From: Streptomyces bambusae
GTDB taxonomy: Bacteria > Actinomycetota > Actinomycetes > Streptomycetales > Streptomycetaceae
NCBI RefSeq assembly: GCF_019400985.1
Contig: NZ_WTFF01000021.1
Span: forward strand, 1-42,240
Direction: 5' to 3'
Length of the DNA: 42,240 nt
The notes below the pieces were generated by a model that worked only from the letters and a program-made list of their open reading frames with translations, made no database searches and had not been told where the DNA came from. The translations under genes were made by a program, and so were the position numbers. Shown piece by piece: positions 8,662-17,425 of this stretch; the stretch's first letter is position 1, and every line of letters starts with the position of its first letter.

Positions 8662-8671
8662 GGAGAGCCCG

Positions 8672-9295
8672 ATGGCCGGCCTGCCGACCGTGGAGTCCTA
8701 CCCCCTCCCGACCCACCGGACCCTCCCGGAGAACGTCGCCGACTGGACCCCGGACCCGGACCGCGCGGTGCTGCTCGTCCACGACATGCAGCGCTACTTC
8801 CTCGCCGCCCTGCCCGACCCGCTGCGCGGCGACCTCGTGCACAACGCCGCCCAGCTGCGCAAGCGGGCCGCGGCCCTCGGGGTGCCCGTCGCGTACACCG
8901 CGCAGCCGGGCCGGATGACGCAGGAGGAGCGCGGCCTGCTCAAGGACTTCTGGGGCCCGGGCATGCGGACGGACGCCGCGGACCGCGAGGTGGTCCCCGA
9001 GCTCGCGCCCGAGGACGGCGACTGGGTCCTGACCAAGTGGCGCTACAGCGCCTTCTTCCGCTCCGACCTGCTGGAGCGGATGCGCGCGGCCGGCCGGGAC
9101 CAGCTGGTCCTGTGCGGGGTCTACGCACACGTCGGGGTCCTGGCCACCGCCATGGACGCCTACGCCAACGACATCCAGACCTTCCTCGCCGCCGACGCCG
9201 TCGGCGACTTCTCCGAGGCCCACCACATGCTCGCCCTGACGTACGTCGCACAGCGCTGCGGCCGTGTCACCACCGCCCAGGAGGTCTTCGCATGA
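8672..9295 (+). CDS. phzD: PhzD isochorismatase (2-amino-2-deoxyisochorismate hydrolase)
   Basis: The product is 207 aa; ATG 8672 follows AAGGAGAG. PhzD cuts the enolpyruvyl ether of 2-amino-2-deoxyisochorismate, giving trans-2,3-dihydro-3-hydroxyanthranilate (DHHA) and pyruvate. The catalytic Asp and Lys fall at D38 ([10 protein letters not shown]) and K122 (LTKWRYSAF), the same numbers I recall for Pseudomonas PhzD. The segment [10 protein letters not shown] carries Gly instead of the cysteine nucleophile of other cysteine-hydrolase-fold isochorismatases, as expected for PhzD. The stop overlaps the phzE start (ATGA), so the two are translationally coupled. Confidence 0.95.
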   Translation: MAGLPTVESYPLPTHRTLPENVADWTPDPDRAVLLVHDMQRYFLAALPDPLRGDLVHNAAQLRKRAAALGVPVAYTAQPGRMTQEERGLLKDFWGPGMRTDAADREVVPELAPEDGDWVLTKWRYSAFFRSDLLERMRAAGRDQLVLCGVYAHVGVLATAMDAYANDIQTFLAADAVGDFSEAHHMLALTYVAQRCGRVTTAQEVFA

Positions 9296-11163
9296 GCCGG
9301 ACCCCCCGTGCCGACCTGCTGGACCGCATCCTGGCCGGCGAGGTGAGCACGTTCGCCCTGCTGCACCGCCCCGAGGACGCCCCGGGCACCGTCACCGTGC
9401 TCACCGGCGACGTCACCGGCCCCGGCTCGCTGGCCGCCGTCCCGCTGGACACCGAGCAGGTGCTGGTCGTCGTCCCGTACCGGCAGCTGTCCGAGCGCGG
9501 CTTCACCGCCCCCGACGACGGCGCGCAGCTGCTGGCGATGGCCGTCACCGAGCAGGACCACGTCCCGCTGGGCGACGTACCGCACCGGATCGCCGACGTG
9601 CCCGTCACCCTCACCGGCGGCCGCTTCGACGTGGACGACGACACCTACGCCTCCACCGTGCGGCGCATCGTCCGCGACGAGATCGGCTCCGGCGCCGGGT
9701 CCAACTTCGTCATCAAGCGCTCCTACCTGGCCCGGATCGACTACTACGGCCCGCGCACCGCGCTCGCCCTCTTCCGGCGGCTGCTGGAGCGCGAGCAGGG
9801 CGCGTACTGGACCTTCGTCATCCACACCGGCGGGCGCACCTTCGTCGGCGCCACCCCCGAGCGGCACGTGTCGCTGCACGGCGGCACGGCCGTGATGAAC
9901 CCGATCAGCGGCACCTACCGCTACCCCTCCTCCGGCCCGACCCTCGACGGCGTCACCCGCTTCCTCGCCGACCGCAAGGAGGCCGACGAGCTGTACATGG
10001 TGGTCGACGAGGAACTGAAGATGATGGCCCGGATCTGCGAGGAGGGCGGCCGGGTCACCGGCCCCTACCTCAAGGAGATGGCCCGCCTCGCCCACACCGA
10101 GTACTTCATCGAGGGCACCACCGACCGTGACGTGCGCGAGATCCTGCACGAGACGATGTTCGCGCCGACCGTCACCGGCAGCCCCCTGGAGAGCGCGGCC
10201 CGGGTCGTCGCCCGCTACGAGCCCGGCGGACGCGGCTACTACGGCGGCATCGCCGCCCTGATCGGCACCGACGCCGACGGCAGCCGCACCCTGGACTCGG
10301 CCATCCTCATCCGCACCGCCGACATCGACGCGGCCGGCGACATGCGGATCGGCGTCGGCGCCACCCTCGTGCGCCACTCCGACCCGCAGTCCGAGGTCGC
10401 CGAGACCCGCGCCAAGGCCGCCGGCCTGCTGAGCGTGCTGGAGTCGAACGCCCCCGTGCGCTTCGCCCAGCACCCCGCCGTCCGCGCGGCCCTGGCCTCC
10501 CGCAACACCGGCATCGCCGACTTCTGGCTGCGCGACGCGGGAGTGCGGACGGCCGCCGCGGAGCTGCCCGGCCTCGCCGGCCTGAGCGTCCTGGTGATCG
10601 ACGCGGAGGACACCTTCACCGCGATGATCGGCCAGCAGCTGGGCTCGCTCGGCCTGGAGGTGACCGTACGCCGCTACGACGAGCCGCACGACCTCGACGC
10701 GTACGACGTGGTGGTGCTCGGCCCCGGCCCCGGCGACCCCCGCGACCACGGCGACCCGCGGATCATCCACCTGCACGCGGCGGCCCGGCGGCTGCTGGCC
10801 GAGCGGCGGCCGTTCGTCGCGGTGTGCCTGAGCCACCAGGTGCTCAGCACCCGGCTCGGCCTGGACCTGGTCCGCCGCGCCGTCCCCAACCAGGGCGTGC
10901 AGCGCGAGATCGACCTCTTCGGCTCCCGCGAGCGGGTGGGCTTCTACAACACGTACGCCGCCCAGTGCCTGGACGACAAGCTCGACGCCGGCGAGCTCGG
11001 CATGGTCGAGGTCAGCCGGGACGCCCGTACCTGCGAGGTGCACGCCCTGCGCGGCCCGCACTTCGCGTCCATGCAGTTCCACGCCGAGTCGGTGCTCACC
11101 GTCGACGGCCCGCGGATCCTCGGCGAAGCCCTGCTGGGCGTGGTGGGGGTGCGGGTGTCATGA
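9292..11163 (+). CDS. phzE: PhzE 2-amino-2-deoxyisochorismate synthase
   Basis: The product is 623 aa from ATG 9292, matching known PhzE length (~627). It converts chorismate plus glutamine to 2-amino-2-deoxyisochorismate, the committed step of phenazine synthesis. The N-terminal chorismate-binding domain (about 1-430) has [12 protein letters not shown] near 204 and the [16 protein letters not shown] segment. After a linker, the class I glutamine amidotransferase domain (about 440-623) has [13 protein letters not shown], nucleophile C512 in AVCLSHQV, and H597/E599 in MQFHAES. It overlaps phzD upstream and the small YdhR-like gene downstream by 4 bases each. Confidence 0.96.
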   Translation: MSRTPRADLLDRILAGEVSTFALLHRPEDAPGTVTVLTGDVTGPGSLAAVPLDTEQVLVVVPYRQLSERGFTAPDDGAQLLAMAVTEQDHVPLGDVPHRIADVPVTLTGGRFDVDDDTYASTVRRIVRDEIGSGAGSNFVIKRSYLARIDYYGPRTALALFRRLLEREQGAYWTFVIHTGGRTFVGATPERHVSLHGGTAVMNPISGTYRYPSSGPTLDGVTRFLADRKEADELYMVVDEELKMMARICEEGGRVTGPYLKEMARLAHTEYFIEGTTDRDVREILHETMFAPTVTGSPLESAARVVARYEPGGRGYYGGIAALIGTDADGSRTLDSAILIRTADIDAAGDMRIGVGATLVRHSDPQSEVAETRAKAAGLLSVLESNAPVRFAQHPAVRAALASRNTGIADFWLRDAGVRTAAAELPGLAGLSVLVIDAEDTFTAMIGQQLGSLGLEVTVRRYDEPHDLDAYDVVVLGPGPGDPRDHGDPRIIHLHAAARRLLAERRPFVAVCLSHQVLSTRLGLDLVRRAVPNQGVQREIDLFGSRERVGFYNTYAAQCLDDKLDAGELGMVEVSRDARTCEVHALRGPHFASMQFHAESVLTVDGPRILGEALLGVVGVRVS

Positions 11164-11516
11164 GGGTGGACGTCGCCTGGTGGGACCTGGACGGCACGGG
11201 ACGCAGCATCGACGCGCTCGCCGAGCGGCTGGCCGACGAGGGCATCGACGCGTGGACCGAGGTGCCGGGGCTGGTGCTGAAGGTGTGGGTCTCCGACCGC
11301 ACCGCCAACCGGTGGGGCGCGGTGATGCTGTGGACCGAGCGGCCCGACACCGCTCTCCTGCCGCCCAACCGGGCCGCCGAGCTCATCGGCCGGCCGCCGG
11401 CGCACCGCTCGTCCTTCGAGGTCGAGGCCGCCGTGGAGGGCGTCCACCCGCTCGCCACGCTGCACGGCCTCGGCGCAGCCTTCGACTTGAGCCAGGGAGT
11501 TCCCTCCAATGCATGA
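11160..11516 (+). CDS. Small YdhR-like (dimeric alpha/beta-barrel) protein within the phenazine operon
   Basis: The product is 118 aa. ATG 11160 overlaps the phzE stop, and the end of this gene overlaps the phzF start by 8 bases, so it is tightly embedded in the core operon. VDVAWWDLDGTGRS at the start, VPGLVLKVWVSDRTANRWG and AVMLWTERPD in the middle resemble the YdhR/dimeric ferredoxin-like barrel proteins, in which a P-G-h-x-x-K-x-W motif is typical. The family includes putative monooxygenases and small isomerase-like proteins. It is not one of the classic phz genes; given its position it may help an unstable phenazine intermediate along. Function unknown. Confidence 0.75.
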   Translation: MRVDVAWWDLDGTGRSIDALAERLADEGIDAWTEVPGLVLKVWVSDRTANRWGAVMLWTERPDTALLPPNRAAELIGRPPAHRSSFEVEAAVEGVHPLATLHGLGAAFDLSQGVPSNA

Positions 11517-12372
11517 CTACATGGTCGTGGACGCCTTCGCGCGCAATCCGCTCGAAGGCAACCCCGTGGCCGTCTTCTTCGGCAGCGAGGACCTGACGTC
11601 CGACCGGATGCAGGCCATCGCACGGGAGATGAACCTCTCCGAGGTCACGTTCGTCCTCCCGGCCGAGGCCGATGCGGCGGACGCCCGCATCCGGATCTTC
11701 ACCCCGGTCAACGAGCTGCCCTTCGCCGGGCACCCGCTGCTGGGCACCGCGGTCGCCCTCGGCCTGAGCCGCAAGGCGCTCGGCGTCGCCCGCAAGGAGG
11801 AGCGGCTGCGGCTGGAGACCGGGATGGGCGTGATCCCGTTCGACGTCGGCATGGACAACGACGACGGCGCGGTGATCGTGCAGATGCGCCAGCCGCACCC
11901 GACCTGGGAGCCGTACGAGCACGCCGAGGACCTGCTGGCGGCGCTCGGCGTGACCTCGTCCACCGCCCCGGTGGAGATCTACCGCAACGGCCCCCGGCAC
12001 GTCTTCGTGGGCCTGGAGAGCGTCGAGGCGCTCTCCGCGCTCGAACCCGACCACCGCGCCCTGTCCCGCTTCCCCGACATGGCCGCCAACTGCTTCGCCG
12101 GCACGGGCGAGGAATGGCGCACCCGGATGTTCTCGCCCGCCTACGGGGTGGTCGAGGATGCCGCGACCGGCTCGGCCGCCGGCCCGCTCGCCATCCACCT
12201 CGCCCGGCACGGCCTGATCCCGTACGGCCAGCGCATCAAGATCACCCAAGGGGTCGAGATGGGCCGCCCGTCGCACATGTGCGCCACCGCGCACGGGGCG
12301 TCGGACCGGGTCGACGGCGTGCGGGTCGGCGGCTACGGCACGGTCGTCGCCCGCGGAACCATCTACGTCTAG
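11509..12372 (+). CDS. phzF: PhzF DHHA isomerase
   Basis: The product is 287 aa from ATG 11509. PhzF isomerises trans-2,3-dihydro-3-hydroxyanthranilate to the reactive ketone that dimerises into the phenazine skeleton. The diaminopimelate-epimerase-like fold is clear: FARNPLEGNPVAVF at the start, catalytic E45 in MNLSEVTFVLP, H75 in FAGHPLLGTA, and D217 in VVEDAATGSAAGPL. These correspond to E45, H74 and D208 of the Pseudomonas enzyme. It overlaps the preceding small gene and is 15 bases upstream of phzG. Confidence 0.96.
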   Translation: MHDYMVVDAFARNPLEGNPVAVFFGSEDLTSDRMQAIAREMNLSEVTFVLPAEADAADARIRIFTPVNELPFAGHPLLGTAVALGLSRKALGVARKEERLRLETGMGVIPFDVGMDNDDGAVIVQMRQPHPTWEPYEHAEDLLAALGVTSSTAPVEIYRNGPRHVFVGLESVEALSALEPDHRALSRFPDMAANCFAGTGEEWRTRMFSPAYGVVEDAATGSAAGPLAIHLARHGLIPYGQRIKITQGVEMGRPSHMCATAHGASDRVDGVRVGGYGTVVARGTIYV

Positions 12373-12387
12373 GGAGCAGCACCCCTC

Positions 12388-13110
12388 ATGAGCACCAGCA
12401 CCCGTCCCGCGACCACCCGTCCCGCGCCCACCCGTCCCGGCTCCGGCCCGGCCGGCCCCCGGCCCGCCCTCGACACCAGCAAGTTCGAGTCCCTCTCGGG
12501 CGCCGCCGACCTCGACTTCCCCGAGTACGACGCCCCGCCCGCCGAGCCCATGGGCCTGGTGTGGCAGTGGCTGGCCGAGGCCGTACGCCGCGGGGTGCGC
12601 GAGCCCCGCTCGATGGCCCTGGCCACCGCCACCGCCGAGGGGCGCGCCTCCAACCGGATCGTGACCATCGCCCGCGAGACCGGCCGCGGACTGGTGTTCA
12701 CCACCCACAGCACCAGCCGCAAGGGCCGTGAACTGGCCGCCAACGGCTGGGCGTCGGCGCTGCTGTACTGGCGCGAGACCGGCCAGCAGATCATGCTGTC
12801 CGGCCCGGTCACCCCGCTGGCGCCGGCCGAGTCCGACGCCATGTGGGCCGCCCGCCCGGTGCCGCTGCACTCCATGACCGCCGTCTCCCACCAGAGCGAC
12901 CCCGTGGAGGACGTGGAGCTCCTGCGCGACGAGGCCTACCGGCTGCTGGAGACGGGCCGCCCCCTGCCCCGCCCGGACCGCTTCACCGGCTACCTGCTGG
13001 AGCCGGCCGAGGTCGAGTTCTGGAACGCCGCCTCCGACCGGCTGCACCGCCGCCTTTCCTACACCCGCACCGACGACGGCCGCTGGCACGCGGTCCGGCT
13101 CCAGCCATGA
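12388..13110 (+). CDS. phzG: PhzG-like FMN-dependent oxidase (pyridoxamine 5'-phosphate oxidase fold)
   Basis: The product is 240 aa. The first ~30 residues are a Thr/Pro/Arg-rich tail; the PNPOx-type split barrel then starts near LAEAVRRGVREPRSMALATA. Typical features are RIVTIARETGRGLVFTTHSTSRKGREL and LYWRETGQQIMLSGPV, and the C-terminal segment EFWNAASDRLHRRLSYTR. PhzG oxidises hexa- or tetrahydrophenazine carboxylates toward the aromatic or dihydro state. PNPOx itself is an alternative from fold alone, but the phz context decides. The stop overlaps the flavin reductase start (ATGA). Confidence 0.93.
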   Translation: MSTSTRPATTRPAPTRPGSGPAGPRPALDTSKFESLSGAADLDFPEYDAPPAEPMGLVWQWLAEAVRRGVREPRSMALATATAEGRASNRIVTIARETGRGLVFTTHSTSRKGRELAANGWASALLYWRETGQQIMLSGPVTPLAPAESDAMWAARPVPLHSMTAVSHQSDPVEDVELLRDEAYRLLETGRPLPRPDRFTGYLLEPAEVEFWNAASDRLHRRLSYTRTDDGRWHAVRLQP

Positions 13111-13658
13111 CGTCCCGATCGGAGGTGACACCCGCCGTGCAGCGCGACCTGCTCACCCGCACGATGGCGCTGGTGCCCGGCCCGGTGACGGTGGTGACCA
13201 CCGTCGACGCGGACGGCAAGCCGTGGGGGTTCACGGCCAGTTCGTTCAGCTCGGTCTCGCTCGACCCGCCGCTGGTCTCGGTCTGCCTGGACAAGGCGGC
13301 CAGCACGCACGCCGCGTTCACCACCGCGCGGCACTTCCTGATCAACGTCCTGGCCGAGGAGCAGCACGGGGTGGCCCGCCGGTTCGCGACCTCCGGCATC
13401 GACCGGTTCGCCGCCGGCGACATGGAGACCTGCGAGCTGGGCCTGCCCGGACTGCACCGCACCAGCGTCCGGGTCGCCTGCTCCATGCACTCCATCGTCG
13501 ACGCCGGCGACCACAGCATCCTCATCGGCTGCGTCGAGGAGGCCTTCACGAGCGACCGCACCCCGCTCGTCTACTACAACCGCTCCTTCGCCCGGCCCGC
13601 CCCCAACCCGGACCGGGCCGAGCAGGACATCCGCGCATCGCACATCGCCGACTGGTGA
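13107..13658 (+). CDS. Flavin reductase (HpaC/HsaB-like), partner of a two-component monooxygenase
   Basis: The product is 183 aa; ATG 13107 overlaps the phzG stop. The FMN-binding split-barrel flavin reductase pattern is clear: MALVPGPVTVVTTVDADGK, GFTASSFSSVSLDPPLVSVC, FLINVLAEEQHGVARRFA, then the C-terminal LVYYNRSF. It would reduce FMN or FAD with NAD(P)H and hand it to an oxygenase. The obvious partner in the window is the acyl-CoA-dehydrogenase-fold enzyme at 6858-8078. Confidence 0.88.
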   Translation: MTSRSEVTPAVQRDLLTRTMALVPGPVTVVTTVDADGKPWGFTASSFSSVSLDPPLVSVCLDKAASTHAAFTTARHFLINVLAEEQHGVARRFATSGIDRFAAGDMETCELGLPGLHRTSVRVACSMHSIVDAGDHSILIGCVEEAFTSDRTPLVYYNRSFARPAPNPDRAEQDIRASHIADW

Positions 13659-13676
13659 GACAAGGAGCATGACGCC

Positions 13677-14294
13677 GTGACCGCCGACACCGCCGTCAAC
13701 GTGGCCGTGATCTACTACTCGGCCACCGGGAACGTCGCCGAGATCGCCCGGGAGATCGCCGAGACCGCCGAGAAGGCGGGCGCCGAGGTCCGGCTGCGCC
13801 GGTGCGCCGAACTCGCCCAGCGCTCCGCGATCGAGGCCAACCCGCGCTGGGCGCAGCACGCGGCCGAGACCGCCGACATCCCCGTCGCCGTCCCCGCCGA
13901 CCTGCTGTGGGCCGACGCCGTGCTCTTCGGCTCGCCCACCCGGTTCGGCAACATCTCCGCCCAGCTCAAGCAGTTCCTCGACCAGCTCGGCCCGGCCTGG
14001 GGCCAGGGCCTGCTCAAGGACAAGGTCTACAGCGGGTTCACCTCCACCGCCAGCGAGCACGGCGGCCAGGAGTCCACGCTGCTGGCGCTGACCACCTCCT
14101 TCCACCACTTCGGGGGCATCGTCGTCGCCCCCGGCTACACCCACCCCGACAAGTTCGCCGACGGCAACCCGTACGGAACCGCGCACTGGTCCGGCGGCGG
14201 CAACACCCGGCCCGTGGACGACACCACCCGCAGGGCGGCCCGCGTCCAGGCCGACCGCGTCGTGAAGTTCGCCCGCGCCGTCAAGACGGCCTGA
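13677..14294 (+). CDS. WrbA-like NAD(P)H:quinone oxidoreductase (flavodoxin fold)
   Basis: The product is 205 aa. GTG 13677 lies 10 bases after AAGGAG (13662-13667); an ATG at 13669 is in another frame. The flavodoxin-like FMN loop YYSATGNVAEIA (WrbA usually S-x-x-G-N-T) opens the protein. GSPTRFGNISAQLKQFLDQ and FTSTASEHGGQESTLL are the WrbA signature segments, and the C-terminus has PYGTAHWSGGG. WrbA proteins reduce quinones in two-electron steps. In a phenazine producer this may keep phenazine or quinone intermediates reduced, or protect against their redox cycling. It is 18 bases downstream of the flavin reductase. Confidence 0.88.
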   Translation: MTADTAVNVAVIYYSATGNVAEIAREIAETAEKAGAEVRLRRCAELAQRSAIEANPRWAQHAAETADIPVAVPADLLWADAVLFGSPTRFGNISAQLKQFLDQLGPAWGQGLLKDKVYSGFTSTASEHGGQESTLLALTTSFHHFGGIVVAPGYTHPDKFADGNPYGTAHWSGGGNTRPVDDTTRRAARVQADRVVKFARAVKTA

Positions 14295-14357
14295 GCGCTC
14301 CGCCGCCCCACCCCTCGACCGACGAACCGAACTGCCCTACCTCCCCTGGGGGAAGCC

Positions 14358-15938
14358 ATGACCCTGCCCACCATCGGCCCGCCGCGCACCGCGCGGGACG
14401 ACGACTACCGCACCCTCACCGACCTGTTCGCCGCCTCCGCCGAGCGCTTCCCCGACCGCACCGCGCTCACCGCGGACGGCGCCTCGTACAGCTACCGCCG
14501 CCTCGACACTTGGTCGGACGCCGTCGCGGCACTGCTGGCGGGGCTCGGCGTGGGCCGCGGGGACCGGGTCGCGCTGCGGATGCCGCCGGGCGCCGCCGCC
14601 GTCGTCTCGATGATCGGCATCATGAAGGCGGGCGCCGCGTACGTCCCGCTGGAGGTGCGCAACCCGCCCTCCCGCAACCGGTTCATCGTCTCCGACAGCG
14701 GCGTGACCGCCTTCCTCGGCGACCCCGCCGAGTGCGAGACCGGGCAGATCCCCGTCGTCCCCGAGGAGCGCATCACCCAACTGCTGTCCCAGCCGCCGGC
14801 CGCCCCGCCGGCCCGCACCGGCCCCGAGCCGCGCGACACCGCGTACATCATCTACACCTCGGGCACCACGGGCCGGCCCAAGGGCGTCCTGGTCCCGCAC
14901 GGCGCGGCCGCGGTACTGACGGCCAGCGCCGAGGGGCCGTTCGCCTTCGACGAGCACGACAGCTGGCTGCTCTTCCACTCCATCGCCTTCGACTTCTCGG
15001 TGTGGGAGATCTGGGGACCGCTGTCGACCGGCGCCCGCCTGGTGGTGCTGCCGCCGGGCACCTCCCGCTCACCCGAGGCGTGCATGCACTTCATCGCCGA
15101 CGAGGGCATCACCGTCCTGAGCCAGACCCCGACCGCCTTCGGCGCCATGACCCAGATCGTGCTGCGCGACCAGTTCGCGCTGCCGTCCCTGCGGTACGTG
15201 CTCTTCGGCGGGGAGAAGCTCACCCCCGAGACCGTCCGCCCCTGGGCCAAGCAGTTCGGCCTGGCCTCCCCGGCCCTGGTCAACATGTACGGGGTCACCG
15301 AGGCCGCCGTACTCAGCACGTACCACGCGGTGGCCGAGGAGGACCTCGACGACGACAACCTGTCGATCGGGGTACTGCTCTCCGGAACCGCCCGCGTGGT
15401 CACCGACGCGGGCGAGGACGCCGCGCCCGGCGAGGACGGCGAACTGTGGCTGGCCGGCCCCCAGGTGGCCGACGGCTACCTGGGCCGGCCCGAGCTGACC
15501 GCCGAGCGCTTCCCCACGCACACCGACGGCATCCGCTACTACCGCACCGGCGACCTCGTCACCGTCCGCCGGGACGGCACCTACGGCTACGTCGGCCGCG
15601 CCGACCTCCAGGTCAAACTGCGCGGCCACCGCATCGAGCTCAGCGACATCGAGGTCGCCGTCCAGGCCCACCCCGCCGTCGCCGGCGCGGTGGTCTGGGT
15701 GCACGAGTTCAAGCCCGGCGACCAGCGGCTGGTCTGCGCGTACGTGGTCGCCGAGGGCGCCGAGGACCCCGGCACCCGCCCGCTGCGCGCGCACGTGAAG
15801 GAGCTGCTGCCCTCCTACATGCACCCGTCGGGCTACGCGGCACTGCCGCTGCCCCACCTGCCCAGCACCGTCAACGGAAAGGTCGACCGGGCCGAGGTGG
15901 CCCGGATCTGGCAAGAGGAGAGGAGCCGGACCCGATGA
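14358..15938 (+). CDS. Stand-alone amino-acid adenylation enzyme (NRPS A-domain type)
   Basis: The product is 526 aa from ATG 14358. Adenylation core motifs are complete: YIIYTSGTTGRPKG (163-176), FDFSVWEIWGPL, FGGEKL, MYGVTEAAV, YRTGDLVTVRRDG, LQVKLRGHRIE and a C-terminal STVNGKVDR with the catalytic lysine. Reading the specificity pocket by eye gives roughly D-F-W-S-L-G-M-V-L-K, closest to threonine-like or other small polar amino-acid codes, but this assignment is tentative. It overlaps the carrier protein gene by ATGA and so probably loads it. In the D-alanylgriseoluteic acid pathway a similar adenylation/carrier pair is thought to supply the aminoacyl group; here the amino acid is unknown. 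Confidence 0.88.
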   Translation: MTLPTIGPPRTARDDDYRTLTDLFAASAERFPDRTALTADGASYSYRRLDTWSDAVAALLAGLGVGRGDRVALRMPPGAAAVVSMIGIMKAGAAYVPLEVRNPPSRNRFIVSDSGVTAFLGDPAECETGQIPVVPEERITQLLSQPPAAPPARTGPEPRDTAYIIYTSGTTGRPKGVLVPHGAAAVLTASAEGPFAFDEHDSWLLFHSIAFDFSVWEIWGPLSTGARLVVLPPGTSRSPEACMHFIADEGITVLSQTPTAFGAMTQIVLRDQFALPSLRYVLFGGEKLTPETVRPWAKQFGLASPALVNMYGVTEAAVLSTYHAVAEEDLDDDNLSIGVLLSGTARVVTDAGEDAAPGEDGELWLAGPQVADGYLGRPELTAERFPTHTDGIRYYRTGDLVTVRRDGTYGYVGRADLQVKLRGHRIELSDIEVAVQAHPAVAGAVVWVHEFKPGDQRLVCAYVVAEGAEDPGTRPLRAHVKELLPSYMHPSGYAALPLPHLPSTVNGKVDRAEVARIWQEERSRTR

Positions 15939-16216
15939 GCATCGCACACCACCCCCGCACCACGCTGGCCGAGGAGGTCCGCACGGCGACCCTGGCCTGG
16001 GTGGCCGAACTGCTGGAGGAGCCCGAGGTCGAGCTGGAGGACAGCTTCCTGGAGCTCGGCGGGCACTCCGCGCTCGCCCTCCAGCTCGGCGAGTACGCCA
16101 AGGAGCGCTTCGGCGACGAGTACGACCTGATGGTCCTGTTCGAGCAGCCGCTCGGCCGGGCCGCCGACGAGCTGTCCGCCCGCCTCACGGCGGCGGCCAC
16201 CGCGGAAGCGGCGTAG
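15935..16216 (+). CDS. Free-standing peptidyl/acyl carrier protein
   Basis: The product is 93 aa; ATG 15935 overlaps the adenylation gene stop. It is a single helical carrier domain with the phosphopantetheine site LELGGHSALAL, in which S45 is the attachment serine. The GGHS form is typical of peptidyl carrier proteins, and the acidic helices (ELLEEPEVELEDSF) fit. It is followed 3 bases later by the KAS III-like gene. It likely carries the aminoacyl group activated by the upstream enzyme to that acyltransferase. Confidence 0.9.
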   Translation: MSIAHHPRTTLAEEVRTATLAWVAELLEEPEVELEDSFLELGGHSALALQLGEYAKERFGDEYDLMVLFEQPLGRAADELSARLTAAATAEAA

Positions 16217-16219
16217 CCC

Positions 16220-17257
16220 ATGGCGCAGGACACCAACGCCGCCACCGGCTTCGGCATCGTCTCGTTCGGCTACGCCTTCGGCGAGGACCAGGACGTCGCC
16301 GCCGTCGCCGCCGACTACGTCGACGACCCCGACCGCGTCCTGAAGTGGGGGTACCGCACCTTCCACCGGGCCGCCGCCGGGGTCACCGGCACCGACCTGG
16401 CCCGCGAGGCCGGCCAGCAGGCCCTCGACCGCGCCGGGATCACCGCCGACGCCGTGGACCTCGTGGTCGTCGCCACCACCGACATGCCCGAGTACTCGTA
16501 CTGGGACGCCGCCTCGGCGCTGGCCCGCGAGCTGAAGATCGAGCGCACCCAGACCCTCTGGCTCAACGAGGGCTGCGGCGCCGGAGTGGGCGGCCTGTTC
16601 TACGTGGCCTCCACCCTGGCCGCCCGGCCCGAGGCGGACACAGCGCTGTTCGTGGTCGTCAACCGGGTCAGCGAGTTCCACCGCAACCGGATGAACGTCA
16701 TCAACACCGTGCTCAGCGACGCGGCCGTGGCCGTCGTCGTCCGGCGCGGCCACGACGCCAACCGGATCCTGGCCACCGAGCAGTTCACCGACCCCGAGTA
16801 CAGCGACCTGCTGCGCCTGGACTTCGGCGGCGCCGTCCAGCCGCTCCCGCCGATCGGCTGGGACGCCACCGACGCCCCGTCCGCCTACGACCAGGTGCGC
16901 GAGCAGTTCGCCGGGGACCCGGCCAAGCTGCGCAAGTTCATCGGCGAGCGCTACACCCGGCTCGTCGAGGTCATCGAGGGCGCGGCCGCCCGGGCCGGGG
17001 TGGACCGCCGGGAGATCGCCCACGTGATCTACCTCAACGACGTCTCCACCAGCATCGCCGCCGTGGCCACCCCGCTCGGCGTCCCGCTGGAGCGGACCAA
17101 CGCGGCCGTCGCCCCCGGCCACGGCCACATGGGCGGCGCCGACCAGCTGGTCTCGCTCGGCCTCCAACTGGAGCGCGGCGAGCTGGCGGCCGGCGAGCTG
17201 GTCGCCCTGTGCGGCATCTCCACCGGCCGCTGGGCCGCCAGCCTGATCCGCGTCTAG
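16220..17257 (+). CDS. KAS III-like (FabH-type thiolase-fold) enzyme, probably an acyltransferase
   Basis: The product is 345 aa. The thiolase fold is recognisable from DLVVVATTDMPEYSYWDAAS, the active-site cysteine C119 in LNEGCGAGVGG, VLSDAAVAVVV, and the C-terminal CGISTGRWAASLIRV. Compared with FabH (Cys-His-Asn), the His position in VIYLNDV is N273, and the Asn position in PGHGHMGGADQ is H303, exactly 30 residues later as in FabH (H244/N274). So the His and Asn appear exchanged. Loss of standard decarboxylation geometry suggests an acyl transfer (ester- or amide-forming) enzyme like the CerJ group. It would accept the acyl group from the adjacent carrier protein and give it to the phenazine alcohol (inference). 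Confidence 0.8.
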   Translation: MAQDTNAATGFGIVSFGYAFGEDQDVAAVAADYVDDPDRVLKWGYRTFHRAAAGVTGTDLAREAGQQALDRAGITADAVDLVVVATTDMPEYSYWDAASALARELKIERTQTLWLNEGCGAGVGGLFYVASTLAARPEADTALFVVVNRVSEFHRNRMNVINTVLSDAAVAVVVRRGHDANRILATEQFTDPEYSDLLRLDFGGAVQPLPPIGWDATDAPSAYDQVREQFAGDPAKLRKFIGERYTRLVEVIEGAAARAGVDRREIAHVIYLNDVSTSIAAVATPLGVPLERTNAAVAPGHGHMGGADQLVSLGLQLERGELAAGELVALCGISTGRWAASLIRV

Positions 17258-17425
17258 GCCGTGCCTTCCGGACCGGGCGGGCCCAGCCCGATCCGAACGA
17301 CACGGCCCGGCGCCGCCACCCCGAGAGCCGGCGCGTACGCCGACGGGGCCGTACTCGCCCCCCGCGCCGGGCCCCGCCGGCGTACCGCTGCACCACCCCC
17401 GCGTCCCACCGACAAGGAGACTTCC

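Noticed and set aside
9160..11082. Leftward 640-codon open frame opposite phzE
   Set aside because: phzE has complete catalytic motifs; the antisense frame has shadow composition only.
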